Assembly (NCBI GenBank): GCA_003971905.1
Contig: RSEE01000088.1
Location: 124,001 to 188,000, forward strand
Source of the DNA: Moniliella sp. 'wahieum'
Lineage: Eukaryota > Basidiomycota > Moniliellomycetes > Moniliellales > Moniliellaceae
Direction: 5' to 3'
DNA length: 64,000 bases
Part shown: piece by piece, positions 23,060 through 34,007 of the stretch
How positions within the stretch are numbered: the stretch's first letter is position 1
Layout of the letters: each line of letters begins with the position of its first letter
Notes under the pieces: model-generated
Databases searched by the model: none
Told to the model about the DNA's origin: nothing
The model's input: the letters and a program-made list of their open reading frames with translations, nothing else
Program-made: the position numbers and the translations under genes

Positions 23060-23839
23060 TGCGCAGCTGAAGTTTGAAGGTGGAGGGGGATTGAGTCGGT
23101 TCGAGCGACGGGGCTGAGGCCTGAGGTTGAAGGGGAGATCCCACCCCGAAGGAGAAAGAGAGTGAAGGCGACCCAGCGTGCAAGGAGAGGCGGGCCGTTG
23201 TTGGTCTTTTGGTTCCGATGGCGGGATGCCGCTTGAAGAGCCAGAAGACCAGCGTGACTAACTGGATCAGTTCGACCGGCTCGATCAGCGTCGATACCCA
23301 ATCAATAAGGGGATGGGGCTAATGCACCTGTGCTCATGCAGCCAGGTACTCGGTCCTCCGTCTTCGTTTTCTTCGAGATGAATGGGAAACGGTTTGACTT
23401 CCCTAGTCATTGCCTTTCCCATTGAGGCCGAATCCTCCTCCGTCTTGCCCATCGCGTTCAGCGTTTGGTTGCATGATACCTTTCTCGCTCGCCTCTTTTT
23501 GCTCCCCTCCACATTCGTGTATGTCCCTCTCACGTCAAGTCAGGCCCATTCAATTCAACATTCCGCCCCCCACCCCCTCTTTCCCGTTCCATACTAGCGA
23601 TGCCGGAATCTCGCACAGGCACCAGTGTGCCACCCTTGCTCCATGTCTATGTCCTAATGATGTGTGTGTACAAACAAAAAGAAGTCAGGTGAAAAAAGAT
23701 CATAGGCAGAGCCTGTGCCAAATGGACAGCAGGCGTCCCACATCCTGATCTGTATCCTAGGATAGCGCTGCAGATCGAACGCCCCCCAAACCAGTGCGCC
23801 CCCCCCCACCACCAAGAGGAGGCAAGGTGTACTCTGTCC
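23060..23839. other. Convergent intergenic region, RRN7-like to fumarase
   Basis: Between two 3' ends. Holds GTGCATGATGCGCAG followed by TTGAAGGTGGAGG at about 23052-23080. Nothing else recognised. Confidence 0.5.
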
Positions 23840-25285
23840 TCATAGCGCCGCCCGCTTCCCGTCCGCCTCTGGCGGTGGGAAAGGTTTGGGCCCAATCATC
23901 AGTTCCGGGCGCACCTTTTGGTCAAACTCCTCTGGGGTAAGCAAGCCCAGCTGGACGACCGATTGCTTCAAGGTCAAATCCTCCGCATGGGCCTTCTTGG
24001 CCGCCTTGGCCACCTGGTCATACCCCAACGTCGAATTCAGGATGGTAGCGAGCATGAGCGATTCATGGAGTAACGTTCCGATCCGTTTCTCGTTCGCCTC
24101 AATGCCCACGACGCAGTTCTTGGTGAACGAGCGAGCGCCATCGGCCAACAATCGAATCGAAGAGAGCAAGTTGCGAATCAACACGGGCTTAAACACGTTG
24201 AGTTCGAATTGGCCATAGGACCCGGCGACCGTGATGGCAGTATGGTTGCCCATGACCTGAGCTGCGACCATAGTCAATGCTTCGCATTGCGTCGGGTTCA
24301 CCTTGCCTGGCATGATGGACGATCCCGGTTCGTTTTCAGGCAAGTGCAGTTCGCCCAGGCCACAGCGCGGGCCCGAGCCCAAGTAACGAATGTCATTGGC
24401 AATTTTCATCAACGACACAGCCACCGTATTTAACGCGCCCGACGTGGCCACCACCGCATCGTGCGCTGCCAACGCTTCAAACTTGTTGGGCGCCGTTTCA
24501 AAGTGTTCGCCGGTCAAGGCCGAGATTTGCGCTGCGACAGCCACGTCAAAGCCTTGGTACGTGTTGAGGCCCGTGCCGACAGCCGTACCACCTTGGGCGA
24601 GCTGACGAAGATGGGGCAAGGTCGCTTCGATTCGGGCAATGCCATTGGTCACTTGTTGTACGTACCCCGACATTTCCTGGCCCAGCGTGAGCGGCGTCGC
24701 GTCCTGCAAATGTGTGCGACCAATCTTAATGATGGACCGGAACGCGTCGGCCTTGGCGGCCAGAGCGTCGCGCAAGCCCTCGAGGGACGGCAAAAGCTGC
24801 CGACGAATCTCCAAGACGGCCGCAACGTGCATGGCAGTGGGGAACGTGTCGTTAGAGGATTGAGACATGTTGACATGATCGTTCGGATGCACGGGCGTCT
24901 TGGAGCCCAGCTGGCCGCCCAACAATTCAATCGCGCGATTGGCAATGACCTCATTGGTGTTCATGTTGGTCTGGGTGCCCGAGCCAGTTTGAAAGACAAC
25001 CAGAGGGAAATGGTCCGTCAACTTGCCCGCAATCACCTCATCGGCGGCGGAGGAAATGGCCTGAGCAAGCTTGGGGTCCAAGCCGTACTGCCTGTTGACC
25101 TCAGCAGCGGCCTTCTTGAGGATGCCAAACGCTTGGATCAACGGCTCGGGCATCCGTTCCCGAGCACCGCCAATGTCAAAGTTCTGCAACGAGCGTTGGG
25201 TCTGGGCGCCCCAGTACTTGTCGGCCGGCACCTCGAGCGGGCCGAAGGTGTCGCGTTCGATGCGGATCCCAGGAGGAGGGGCCAT
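23840..25285 (-). CDS. FUM1: Fumarate hydratase, class II
   Basis: An intact, intronless 481-residue ORF. It starts [20 protein letters not shown] and contains [60 protein letters not shown] and the signature [16 protein letters not shown]. Family: class II fumarase, a homotetramer converting fumarate to malate in the TCA cycle and cytosol. No clear mitochondrial presequence precedes the ATG in frame, so this is a cytosolic start, or the leader is coded in another frame or exon. No frame breaks in 1.4 kb, a useful control for the broken genes nearby. Confidence 0.97.
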   Translation of the reverse strand: MAPPPGIRIERDTFGPLEVPADKYWGAQTQRSLQNFDIGGARERMPEPLIQAFGILKKAAAEVNRQYGLDPKLAQAISSAADEVIAGKLTDHFPLVVFQTGSGTQTNMNTNEVIANRAIELLGGQLGSKTPVHPNDHVNMSQSSNDTFPTAMHVAAVLEIRRQLLPSLEGLRDALAAKADAFRSIIKIGRTHLQDATPLTLGQEMSGYVQQVTNGIARIEATLPHLRQLAQGGTAVGTGLNTYQGFDVAVAAQISALTGEHFETAPNKFEALAAHDAVVATSGALNTVAVSLMKIANDIRYLGSGPRCGLGELHLPENEPGSSIMPGKVNPTQCEALTMVAAQVMGNHTAITVAGSYGQFELNVFKPVLIRNLLSSIRLLADGARSFTKNCVVGIEANEKRIGTLLHESLMLATILNSTLGYDQVAKAAKKAHAEDLTLKQSVVQLGLLTPEEFDQKVRPELMIGPKPFPPPEADGKRAAL

Positions 25286-25546
25286 GGTTGGAATAGCAGC
25301 AAAGTGACAGCAGTGGGGGTGGGGAGGAGGCGGTGGAGGAAGGAAAAGGAAGGACAGGGGGGCAAAAGCGCCAGCACACTATACTAAGCACATATAGGCA
25401 ACCGTTTGGGCAAGCGCCTGCAAGCGCTCAGGCCAGCCCGCCGCCCAGGAGCTCGAGTGACTATAGTGACTGGTGACTACTACTATGGAAAGCCCCCAGG
25501 ACTGGGTGCCTGTGCCATGCGGCTGGCCGGGAGGCGATGCGTGACA

Positions 25547-25575
25547 GGCAGGGCAGCGCCTGGCAGGGCAGCGCC
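25547..25575. repeat. 15-bp tandem duplication GGCAGGGCAGCGCCT
   Basis: Two adjacent near-identical copies. Confidence 0.85.
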
Positions 25576-25856
25576 GGGGCCATCGTCTGCCGCTGGGCTA
25601 TTACCAACACGAACGGCACGAAGCATCAGGTCAGCCGCAACACGCCGACACAGGAAGCTCTCAACGTTCAGCATACGTCAACTTGAACCGCCCAACACAC
25701 GGCTGATGCCTCCAGATGGTTTGGGGGGCGGCGGGGCCAGAATGGGGCAGGAGGGGGCAGGCCAGGTGCCTGGCAGGGTGTTTGATGACTGTCATCCATG
25801 TCATCCATGTCTGCTGCTGTCACAGTGACATGGCACTGTCATGATTGGTTGCCATC

Positions 25857-25885
25857 GTCACTAGTCACTAGTCACTAGTCACTAG
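25857..25885. repeat. Heptamer tandem repeat, unit GTCACTA
   Basis: About four direct copies. The phased ACTAGT palindrome recurs in every unit. Confidence 0.85.
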
Positions 25886-26799
25886 GCTTGTTACTTAGGC
25901 CTTAGTGCCTTTATTGGTGGGCGCAATGGAAACCCACCTGGGCAGTTCTCCGCCTCCGACCCCCTGAGGCGCACGGGCCACAGCAGACTATACAGCCTGG
26001 GATGGGCGCCTCCACATCGCAGCCCCAGCTGGCCGTTACGGGTGTCAGGATGAAGCGAGTCTCTGGGCAATCGTCAGTCATGCATCATGCACATGTACCG
26101 CGGGTACCAGCCACAGTTGCTCCGCTCAGCGCCAGCTTGGGCCCGTTCGCGTGGTCGGCGTCTGTGCCCCGCAAAAGGGCGGGGTTAAGCGCACTAAGCA
26201 TGAGTGCGCCTGCGTACACCGGTAAGCGGTTGCCGGTTAAAAGCAAAAATTGGGCGGGCACTCAGGCGGAGTACTATTACCGCGTACAGATGGGCCCACA
26301 GTTGGCTTTTTCCAAGACTCTGTGGCCACCTCTATACTTGCCCCACCTCTTCTTTCACTTTTCACCCCTCGCCATATCGAGGGCTGCTGGCCCTGCGTCC
26401 CGCCGTGTTCCGTCGGTACTGATGCACTTTGCCGGTGCCGGATACGAGTCAACATCTGAGTCTGAGTTTTCACGAGCGAAAGACTTCAGCTTTAGGTCTG
26501 GACCTGCCTGGACTCTGAGCGGCGGACACTGCGCACTGAGCGAGCGCTCAGGCTGAGCAGGCCTCCCACAGAGGCGTGGGCTCAAAAGGTCAGAAGAACG
26601 AAGAGGGATGCGCTAGACCATGATCGATAAGCGCTGAGCTCTGGCTAGGGAACGCTGCTCTTCAGGTCTATGATCCCCCTTCCCCCAGACGTCCCACCAC
26701 CAACTGGTTCGCTCCAAAACCAACTGTTGGCCATCCATCATGGACCATGAATCATGAATCACTATGTTGCGCTTCATGATTCCCCAATCAACCGGTTAA

Positions 26800-29417
26800 T
26801 CAAACCGGGTGCTGTTGCTCCAGTTGGTTGAGCTGAATCCGGCCTTTGCTCCAGTGCTCGTTGCCCGCTATAAAATCGCCGCGGACGACCTTGCCACGAC
26901 GAAGGGTAACTTGGCGAGCGGCATCCTCAAACCGAATGTACACACCTTCGCGCCGAGCCGGGCCAAACGCACAACGCTCCTCGATCCACTGCAGGACCTG
27001 GGCGCGACGGACCTCGGTGCACTGGGTTACCAAGGGAACTTGGTGGATCCCTGTGCCTTGCAATGCCGAAGCGAGCACTTGGCGCGAAACGAACTTCCCC
27101 GTCAGCCGGTCCAACAAGTCAAACGCCAAGAAACGGTCGGGCAACTGGGTGTATGCAATGGAGTGGGTCGCAACAAGCCATTCACCATAGAGAATGTAGC
27201 GTTCCAAGAACTGTGGGTCGCGGGCCAAGAGCGCGGTGAGAGCATCGGCATGCTGTTCGAGCCACATGGGCAACGACTTGAACTGCGCATGCTCGGATCC
27301 GCAAATCCAATGACTGCGATTTTGAACGCGCAACGTACCGTGCGCATCGAGGCTGATGCCCATGTTGGCGCCGTCCATTTTTTCCTCAATGGTCAAGGTA
27401 CCGTGCAGCACGTCAAATCCTTCCAGCACCTCATCGTCGTCCGCCACGGCCCCCAAGTTGAGCAGGTGCGGGGTACGCGGGAACTTGAGTAACGGTACCG
27501 GTGGCGTGAGCAACAGTACCGCTTCCTTGGCCGCAGCAAAGCTCGACACAACCAACAAATGATCCCACGGTTCGTCGTGCAGCGTGGGCACGTCCATGGT
27601 ACGATCGAAGTGGTGTACAGCATGTGCACCTGTGCCAGCTCGGATGGTAGGATGGTTGAGACGCATGTTGACGCGTTGTTGGCACAATTCTTTATCGTAC
27701 TCAAAGTACACACCACCGTTTGCCGACCGTTTGGGACCAAACTGAGCCAATAGGCGCGGTCCGCGCGACTGGGATTGCAGCGATCTAAAATGATGAGGGT
27801 ATCGTTCGGTTGCGCCCGGCCCACTTGGTTTTCCGAGGCAGAGCGCCCGGCTTCATCTTGGTTGATGATCAATGTTTTGCCCCTTCGTTTGGCAATTGCA
27901 TTGGCTAACCAGCTCTTCCCTGACCCGGGCTTGCCAACCAGGATGAGTACCGTGGGGAAGGAGGTGGTAAGGGCCGCTGTGGGATGAGCGCGCGAGCAAA
28001 TGCGAAGCGAAGAAACTGGTTCTGCCAAAGGCTCGTTTCGGTACGCCTCTTTCCACCGATGCGAAACAAAGGCGGGGACAAAGCGTTCTTGATCTTGGCT
28101 TTCGAGCGAACGAGGACGAATCTGTCGTAGAAGGTTGATCGCCGTTTTACCATCCAACAGGGGCTCGAGCGATGGCGATGACAGTGTCTGCCCGCTCTCG
28201 TGACCTTGACCGAGCATGGCGATCAAACATGCCAACACGGTTCCGGCGCGCCCGACGCCCCCGCCACAATGAACCAGCCATACGCCGCCAGCCTGGACAT
28301 GGGATAGGACCGCGTCCATCTCGCCGAGGGAAGGAGTGCCGTAGTTGGCAATGGGGATATAAATGTGGCGGATGGGCTTGAATGCAAACCAGGCTGGGTC
28401 CAACGGTTCTTCCTTAGTCAAGGTAAGTATGTGCGTGAAACCCATTCGCACCAACTGATCCACATCCTCCTTGCTTCGTGGGGTAGACATGCCCGCCACA
28501 CGACCCGGGTAGACCCAGGAAAAGAAGCGAGGTAGTTGGTACCCCAGATACCTGGTGCGGTCCCTCGACTCGGTCCGGGCGGGCCAGAGGGACGGGGCAA
28601 ACATGGCATCCAAATCGTGTGGCCAGGGCTGCAGAACGTACTGCCGCAAATCGGAGGGGATGCGATCGTCCTCGGCGGCGGTGACAAGTGGTCCGTAGGA
28701 AATTTGGTTGGCCACTTTACCGATCCGACGATGGGCCAAAGGGAGCAAGCTAGGATCATGGCGAGCCGCCTGGGCGTACGCCAGCGCGGCCAACTTGGCG
28801 TTCGATCCAGCAAGCGCCGCATCGCCCACGCGGACGTATCCCTTGGCTGACTCGGGATCGAGAAGCACCATGGCTCCCGCCACGCGCAGGGACATGGTCC
28901 AATCGTCCTGCAGCGCAACACACAGATGGTCAAGGGCAGACATGCTGAGCACCTGTTGCGGGCCTGGCTGGAGTAGGGGATCCAAGTGCCCTGTGGTGCG
29001 GAAAGAAGTGAGGACGGACTTGTCGAGGGCATGGTCGTCGGTGGTGCTAAGCGTTATGTGGTAGGCTTTGCGACCAAGACCAAGCGAGGTGCGCCATGCA
29101 TCGGCATGGTTCCATACCACGGGCAGCCATCGCACCCCGGTCTTGCTGGTCATGGGGGGCAAGACGTAGATGTGGTTGGTGGGCACGGGGATGTCGTGGG
29201 GCAAGGGCAAGGGGAGGGTGCGCGAGGGGGAGCGGTGCGAGCGCAGCTGCTTGCACTCGGCCGCGGTGAGGAGGGTGATGTGGAGCGGATGGGACGGCAG
29301 CGGTGTGCCGGGGGGGCAGACGGCGTGGAGAGCCGCAGCGAGGCCGTCGCCGGTGAGAGCGATCGTGCCGCGGTACTCGGCTAACGTCGCAGGCGGGAGG
29401 AGCTGGACGACAGACAT
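26800..29417 (-). CDS. Multidomain RNA repair protein: 2H phosphoesterase + DSP phosphatase + polynucleotide kinase + RNA ligase
   Basis: About 872 residues from ATG 29417 to stop 26800, no intron seen. Residues 1-150: 2H domain with two HxT motifs (HIT at 46-48 and 120-122), typical of cyclic phosphodiesterases. Residues about 160-280: helical, TPR-like. Residues about 290-460: cysteine phosphatase with LVHCGGGVGRAGTVLAC (Cys384, Arg390) and RPRSLES; the usual general-acid Asp region reads PIANYGTP (Asn358). Residues about 488-650: P-loop kinase with LVGKPGSGKSW, INQDEAGRS, LIILDRCNPSRADR and VYFEYDKELCQQR. Residues about 650-872: RNA ligase with motif I EEKMDGANMG (Lys about 680), YILYGEW, FLAFDLLD, REGVYIRFED and RRGKVVRGDF. 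One frame break at about 27730, between AYWLSL and VYFEYD, is cured by one base. Predicted role: end-healing and sealing of broken RNA (tRNA splicing, or repair of RNA cut by nucleases). The domain order differs from tRNA ligase Trl1 (ligase-kinase-CPDase). Confidence 0.88.
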
Positions 29418-30934
29418 GGGATGGTGGTATGGGGTGGTGGTGGCGGTGGTGATTCTGGGTGAAGGTGGAGCAGAGGGCAGACAAAATACCCTGTACTTTA
29501 TCCTCCAAACTATACTCCCAAAGTCCTTCGGAAGACCGAGGAAGGGCACGAATGGGTATAATCTGTGTGTGATGCATGATGCGAGATCGATGATCGACGA
29601 GTAGAGGGCTAGGACTAGGGTGACTCGATGACCGGCCAGAGATGACGTCACCGGTCACAGTAGCCTCCGCTCTACGACCGGTGTCAATATTCAATGGGTG
29701 AGTCGTGACGGTTAGGCCGGGTTAGGCCGTAGGTACCAGTGACTATAGTGAGGCGTGCCGGCAATGACTGGAATGACTCGGCCACGACCTGCCACGACCA
29801 AGGGGCGTTTGCATCTGTCCATCTGCCACAGCTGATGGTTGTTGCGATGGCGGTGACGATGACGTTTTTGACGGCGCAGGTGGGGTGTAGAAAGGTGTGG
29901 ATGAGTTGGTTCCAACGGTGTCATGCCGTGCCCCGTGCTCACAGCCAGCGCAGCCGGAGCCTGTGTCTCAAGCGAGACCGACGGGAGGAGGCCATGGTGC
30001 ATGATGCACATGAACGTGTTGACGTTGAACGTTGAACTGATGAGACCTCCCTGGCTCTTCTGGCTATCGATGCCAGCGAAAGAGATCCAAGAGGGGCCAG
30101 TGCAGCGTTCAGCACCTGGCCAGCGCGGTCAGTCAGGACTCTGGGGAGGCCTCAGGCGCTCAACGGTCTCGTGGAGCCGAGGGAATTTAACGTAATAGTC
30201 TGCCCGGCCCCAAAAGACCGCGGTCACATGTCCCGACTACCGCCTACTCAGACTATGGCGGGTCCTTAGGCCTCACTCTATAATGTGTTTTTGCCCCTGC
30301 GCTCGCAGGTAAGGGGAAATGGCCGTCGCTCCGAGCAGCTAACCAACGAGATGGACATGTGTGAACGTTCAGTTGAACCATGAGCCGAATCCATTTTCAC
30401 TACCGACTCGCTTTTTGCCCCCCGGAGAGTTTCCACAAGGTTAGGTAATAAATAGGCGTACCAAGTCCCACCCACGTTCGCATCGCACCACCATCCGCCG
30501 TTCCTTATGTCCCGGACGAACCTAACTGTCTGTCACCGAGTCATTGCAAAGTTCAAGCTACCACCAACACCTTGCCCTGTACCAGGATAAGGCAACCGTA
30601 CCCTGAGCTCACCTCTATCGCTTGTCAACAAGCCAACGCAGTGCCCAAAAAGGAGTAAAAGTAAGGGGGAGAAGGAGAGGGAGCATGCTGGACTGAAGCA
30701 TCCATTTTGGGGTTGAGGTGGATGAGCTCTGCAGAGCGCAGAGGGAAGAGGGTAGGGACGTCCCCACGCCCCGAAGCGACTTGCACAGGGAAGGGGAAAA
30801 ACACCCCACCGCTGAGCCAAGACCAAACCAGAGGGAAAGGAACCTGAGCCAGTAACAATGACGATCGTATGGGGCGCGGCTCGCTCGTATCCGACGCGGG
30901 GAGATGGACTGACGGACAGGTGTGTGGCAGGGAT
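29418..30934. other. Intergenic region, RNA-repair gene to RPS16
   Basis: Promoter of the minus-strand RNA-repair gene at its left end, 3' flank of RPS16 at its right end. GATGCATGATGCGAG at about 29571. TGCATGATGCACATGAACG followed by TTGACGTTGAACGTTGAAC at about 30000-30037. No gene supported. Confidence 0.5.
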
Positions 30935-31366
30935 TTAACGGTAAGATTTCTGGCGACGGGCACGGGCACCCTTGCCACCAAACTTCTTCGGTTCCATCCG
31001 ACGCGGGTCGGCAATCAAGAGGGTACGATCGTAGCTGACAAACAATTGGCGCAGTTCCAATGCCGACGAAGCATCGTAAAACTTGGCATAGTACGCAACG
31101 AGCGCCTTGGCAATAGCCTGACGAATTGCGTACACTTGCGACGTGTGACCACCGCCCGACACGCGCACCCGAATGTCCACGGGGGCAAACTTATCCTCCC
31201 CCACAATCAGTATGGGCTCGTACAACTTCCACCGCAGCACTTCGGGCTTCATCAGGTGAATCGGTTGGCCATTCACACGGAGCAGGCCCTTTCCCGCCTT
31301 GGCGTACGCCACGGCCGTCGCAGTCTTCTTCTTGCCAAAGCACGACACGGCTTGCGGGTTGGACAT
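30935..31366 (-). CDS. RPS16: 40S ribosomal protein S16 (uS9)
   Basis: 143 residues from ATG 31366: [71 protein letters not shown] and the C-terminal QKSYR. Family: uS9 of the small subunit, whose basic tail reaches the decoding centre. The preceding intron (donor GTACGT at 31508, acceptor CAG at 31367) ends exactly at the ATG, so the upstream exon is untranslated leader. No frame breaks. Confidence 0.96.
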   Translation of the reverse strand: MSNPQAVSCFGKKKTATAVAYAKAGKGLLRVNGQPIHLMKPEVLRWKLYEPILIVGEDKFAPVDIRVRVSGGGHTSQVYAIRQAIAKALVAYYAKFYDASSALELRQLFVSYDRTLLIADPRRMEPKKFGGKGARARRQKSYR

Positions 31367-32048
31367 CTGATGAGGTGGGATGCGCAGCACAGATCCAGGT
31401 CAGCCGTTCTGCACCAAAGGAGCGCAGCCACACAGGGGGAAGGCAGCGCGGGGCGGATGCGAAGGCCGGCGCGCACACGTCCGCCCCCCCAAGTCCCGAG
31501 TCACGTACCTTGACGAGTGGTGGGTAGAGAGATGCGTGGGACAGCAGTCGATCGAGGAGGCGCGAGCGGGCCAACGCGTGTTGAGGGGGAGACCGCCACG
31601 CCGGGGAAAAGAAGAGGGACACAGGCACAGCGCCTGTCTCGTCACATCCCTGCTGCGGCAACCCTGCTGCCACGCAACCCTAATGCCATTTTATTTCAAC
31701 CTTTCCTCCTCTAAAGTTCAATGTTCAATGCTCGTTGTTATATTGTGGCGACTGGGCTCGGCCACTCCCATCAGCGCCATTCCAGGACGTAAAATGTACA
31801 GGACCATCGCATGGTCGCTCCCAGCACCAAGAGCTATGAGTCGAACATCTCAGCCTCCACAACCACTAAGCGTTGCACCCCTACACGCAGAAAGATCCGA
31901 CCTTTTAATAGATGAAAGACTACACTAACGTAACCACTGCCGAACATAAAGAACAGGTACCAGTAATAACATTGGTTTTATCCTGTAGCGCGAAGGCAAA
32001 GCGCACCCAGACAGGAGGAAATCAGCAAGCCATAAGAGCCAACCGAAT
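31367..32048. other. RPS16 leader intron, promoter and EF-1 alpha 3' flank
   Basis: 31508-31367 is a 142-bp 5'UTR intron of RPS16. Upstream of it is the RPS16 promoter, with AAAGTTCAATGTTCAATGC at about 31714. The rest is the 3' flank of EF-1 alpha. Confidence 0.6.
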
Positions 32049-33528
32049 TTACTTCTTCTTGCCGGCCTTCTCAGCGGCCTTGGTGGTCTTGCCACCCTTG
32101 CCGGAGGTCTTCTCAACCGACTTGATCACACCGACAGCCACGGTCTGGCGCATGTCACGGACAGCGAAACGGCCGAGCGGGGGGTACTCGTTGAAGGCCT
32201 CAACGCACATGGGCTTGGTGGGGATCATCTTGACCATGGCGGCGTCACCCGACTTGATGAACTTGGGGGTCTCCTCAATGGTCTTACCCGAACGACGGTC
32301 CATCTTGGTAAGGATGGAGTCGAACTTGCAAGCAATGTGGGCCGTGTGGCAGTCAAGAACGGGCGAGTAGCCGTTCGAGATCTGGCCAGGGTGGTTCATG
32401 ATGATGACCTGGGCGTTGAACGAGGCAGCCTCCATAGGGGGGTCGTTCTTCGAGTCACCAGCAACGTTGCCACGACGGATGTCCTTGACCGAGACGTTCT
32501 TGACGTTGAAACCAACGTTGTCACCGGGGAGACCCTCGGGGAGCGACTCGTGGTGCATCTCGACGGACTTGACTTCAGTGGTCACGTTCGCGGGAGCGAA
32601 GGTAACGACCATGCCGGGCTTAATCACACCCGTCTCGACACGGCCGACGGGGACAGTGCCGATACCACCGATCTTGTACACGTCCTGCAGGGGGAGACGC
32701 AGGGGCTTGTCGGTGGGGCGCGAGGGGGGGTCAATGGCGTCAATGGCGTCAAGGAGGGTCTTGCCGGTAGCCTTGCCAGCCTTGGTCTCCTTCTCCCAAC
32801 CCTTGTACCAGGGCATGTTGGTGGTGGCCTCAATCATGTTGTCACCGTTCCAGCCCGAGATGGGGACGAAGGGAACCGACTTGGGGTTGAAGCCGACCTT
32901 CTTGATGAAGGTCGAGGTCTCCTTGATGATCTCGTTGAAGCGGTCCTCCGAGTACTTGGTGGCGTCCATCTTGTTGACGGCAACAATGAGCTGGCGCACA
33001 CCAAGGGTGAAGGCGAGCAGGGCGTGCTCACGGGTCTGGCCGTCCTTGGAAATACCAGCCTCGAACTCACCAGTGCCGGCGGCAATGATGAGAATGGCGC
33101 AGTCGGCCTGCGAGGTACCCGTGATCATGTTCTTGATGAAGTCACGGTGGCCGGGGGCGTCAATGACAGTGACCTGGTACTTGGGGGTCTCGAACTTCCA
33201 CAGGGCAATGTCGATGGTGATACCACGCTCACGCTCCGCCTTGAGCTTGTCGAGCACCCAGGCGTACTTGAACGAACCCTTGCCGAGCTCAGCAGCCTCC
33301 TTCTCGAACTTCTCAATGGTACGCTTGTCGATACCACCGCACTTGTAGATCAAGTGGCCGGTCGTGGTCGACTTGCGGAGTCGACGTGGCCGATGACGAC
33401 GACGTTCACGTGAAGCTGTGGGCGGAGGAAGAGAAGGAAGCAGAGGAAGAGAAGAAGATTAGTATGCGTGACGGGGCAGGCAACGGCAGGAGGAGCATGG
33501 CCCGCAGACGTACCTTTTCCTTACCCAT
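32049..33528 (-). CDS. TEF1: Translation elongation factor 1-alpha
   Basis: Exon 1 (33528-33514) codes only MGKEK. The intron runs 33513-33416 and exon 2 33415-32049. Motifs: [81 protein letters not shown] and the tail EKAGKKK. About 460 residues. GTPase that delivers aminoacyl-tRNA to the ribosome. In the P-loop, the minus-strand sequence at about 33375 reads TCCGCAAGTCG; one added G gives the invariant GHVDSGKST. As this gene is essential and otherwise perfectly conserved, a sequence error is far more likely than a pseudogene. Confidence 0.96.
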
Positions 33529-34007
33529 GGCGACGAATGTGGTGGGGAGAAAAGAGGAGGCGTGGGGCTGCGCCTGCGTTTGTAGCTGCTGCTGCCCCAA
33601 GCGCCTGGGCTGAAGAAGGCGGCGCGCCGCCCAGCGCCGCGGCAGCCAACCCTAGCATTTTTTCGTTTCTTCTGGGGCGCCCGTGCATCGGCCACACTGC
33701 GCTGGTGCGCCGCGCCGAACCCGACGCTGGGGTGGTGCAGGATGTGGTAAGCATCCAGGGTGCTCTGCTGACGTAACAGCGGCGCTTGTTCTGTGGGGGC
33801 GGGTCGAAGCGTCCGTGCGACGGCCGGCGTGGCGCCAGTGTGTGCGGCGCTAGGGTTGCCCTCCGTTGCGTCGACTGGCCAGCCACACCACCCAAGCAAC
33901 ACCTGCGGGATCGCTGTGGCTCTTGCTTTTGCTTCTGTGTGTGCTGTGGCTTTGCTGTTGCTGGCTGCTGCTCTTCCTCCTCCCCCCGCCCCCCGCTCGT
34001 CCCCACC
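33529..34007. promoter_or_regulatory. Divergent promoter region, EF-1 alpha / importin alpha
   Basis: 479 bp between two start codons on opposite strands. A CT/TG-rich leader lies at 33905-34005 ahead of importin alpha. No clear TATA box. Confidence 0.6.

Larger units (their letters stand above)
25286..26799. other. Intergenic region upstream of fumarase with tandem repeats
   Basis: 1.5 kb without a supported gene. The first 100 bp should hold the fumarase promoter (CT-rich on the minus strand, TATATG near 25392). Two tandem repeats are listed separately. CATGCATCATGCACATG lies at about 26078 and AATCATGAATCA repeats at about 26750. Confidence 0.5.

Noticed and set aside
33370..33380. Programmed -1 ribosomal frameshift in EF-1 alpha
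   Set aside because: Slippage would put Arg in the GHVDSGKST P-loop, while one missing G restores it exactly; the site is also not a slippery heptamer.
32337..33413. Long plus-strand ORF antisense to EF-1 alpha
   Set aside because: Shadow ORF caused by the strong codon bias of EF-1 alpha; no family match.
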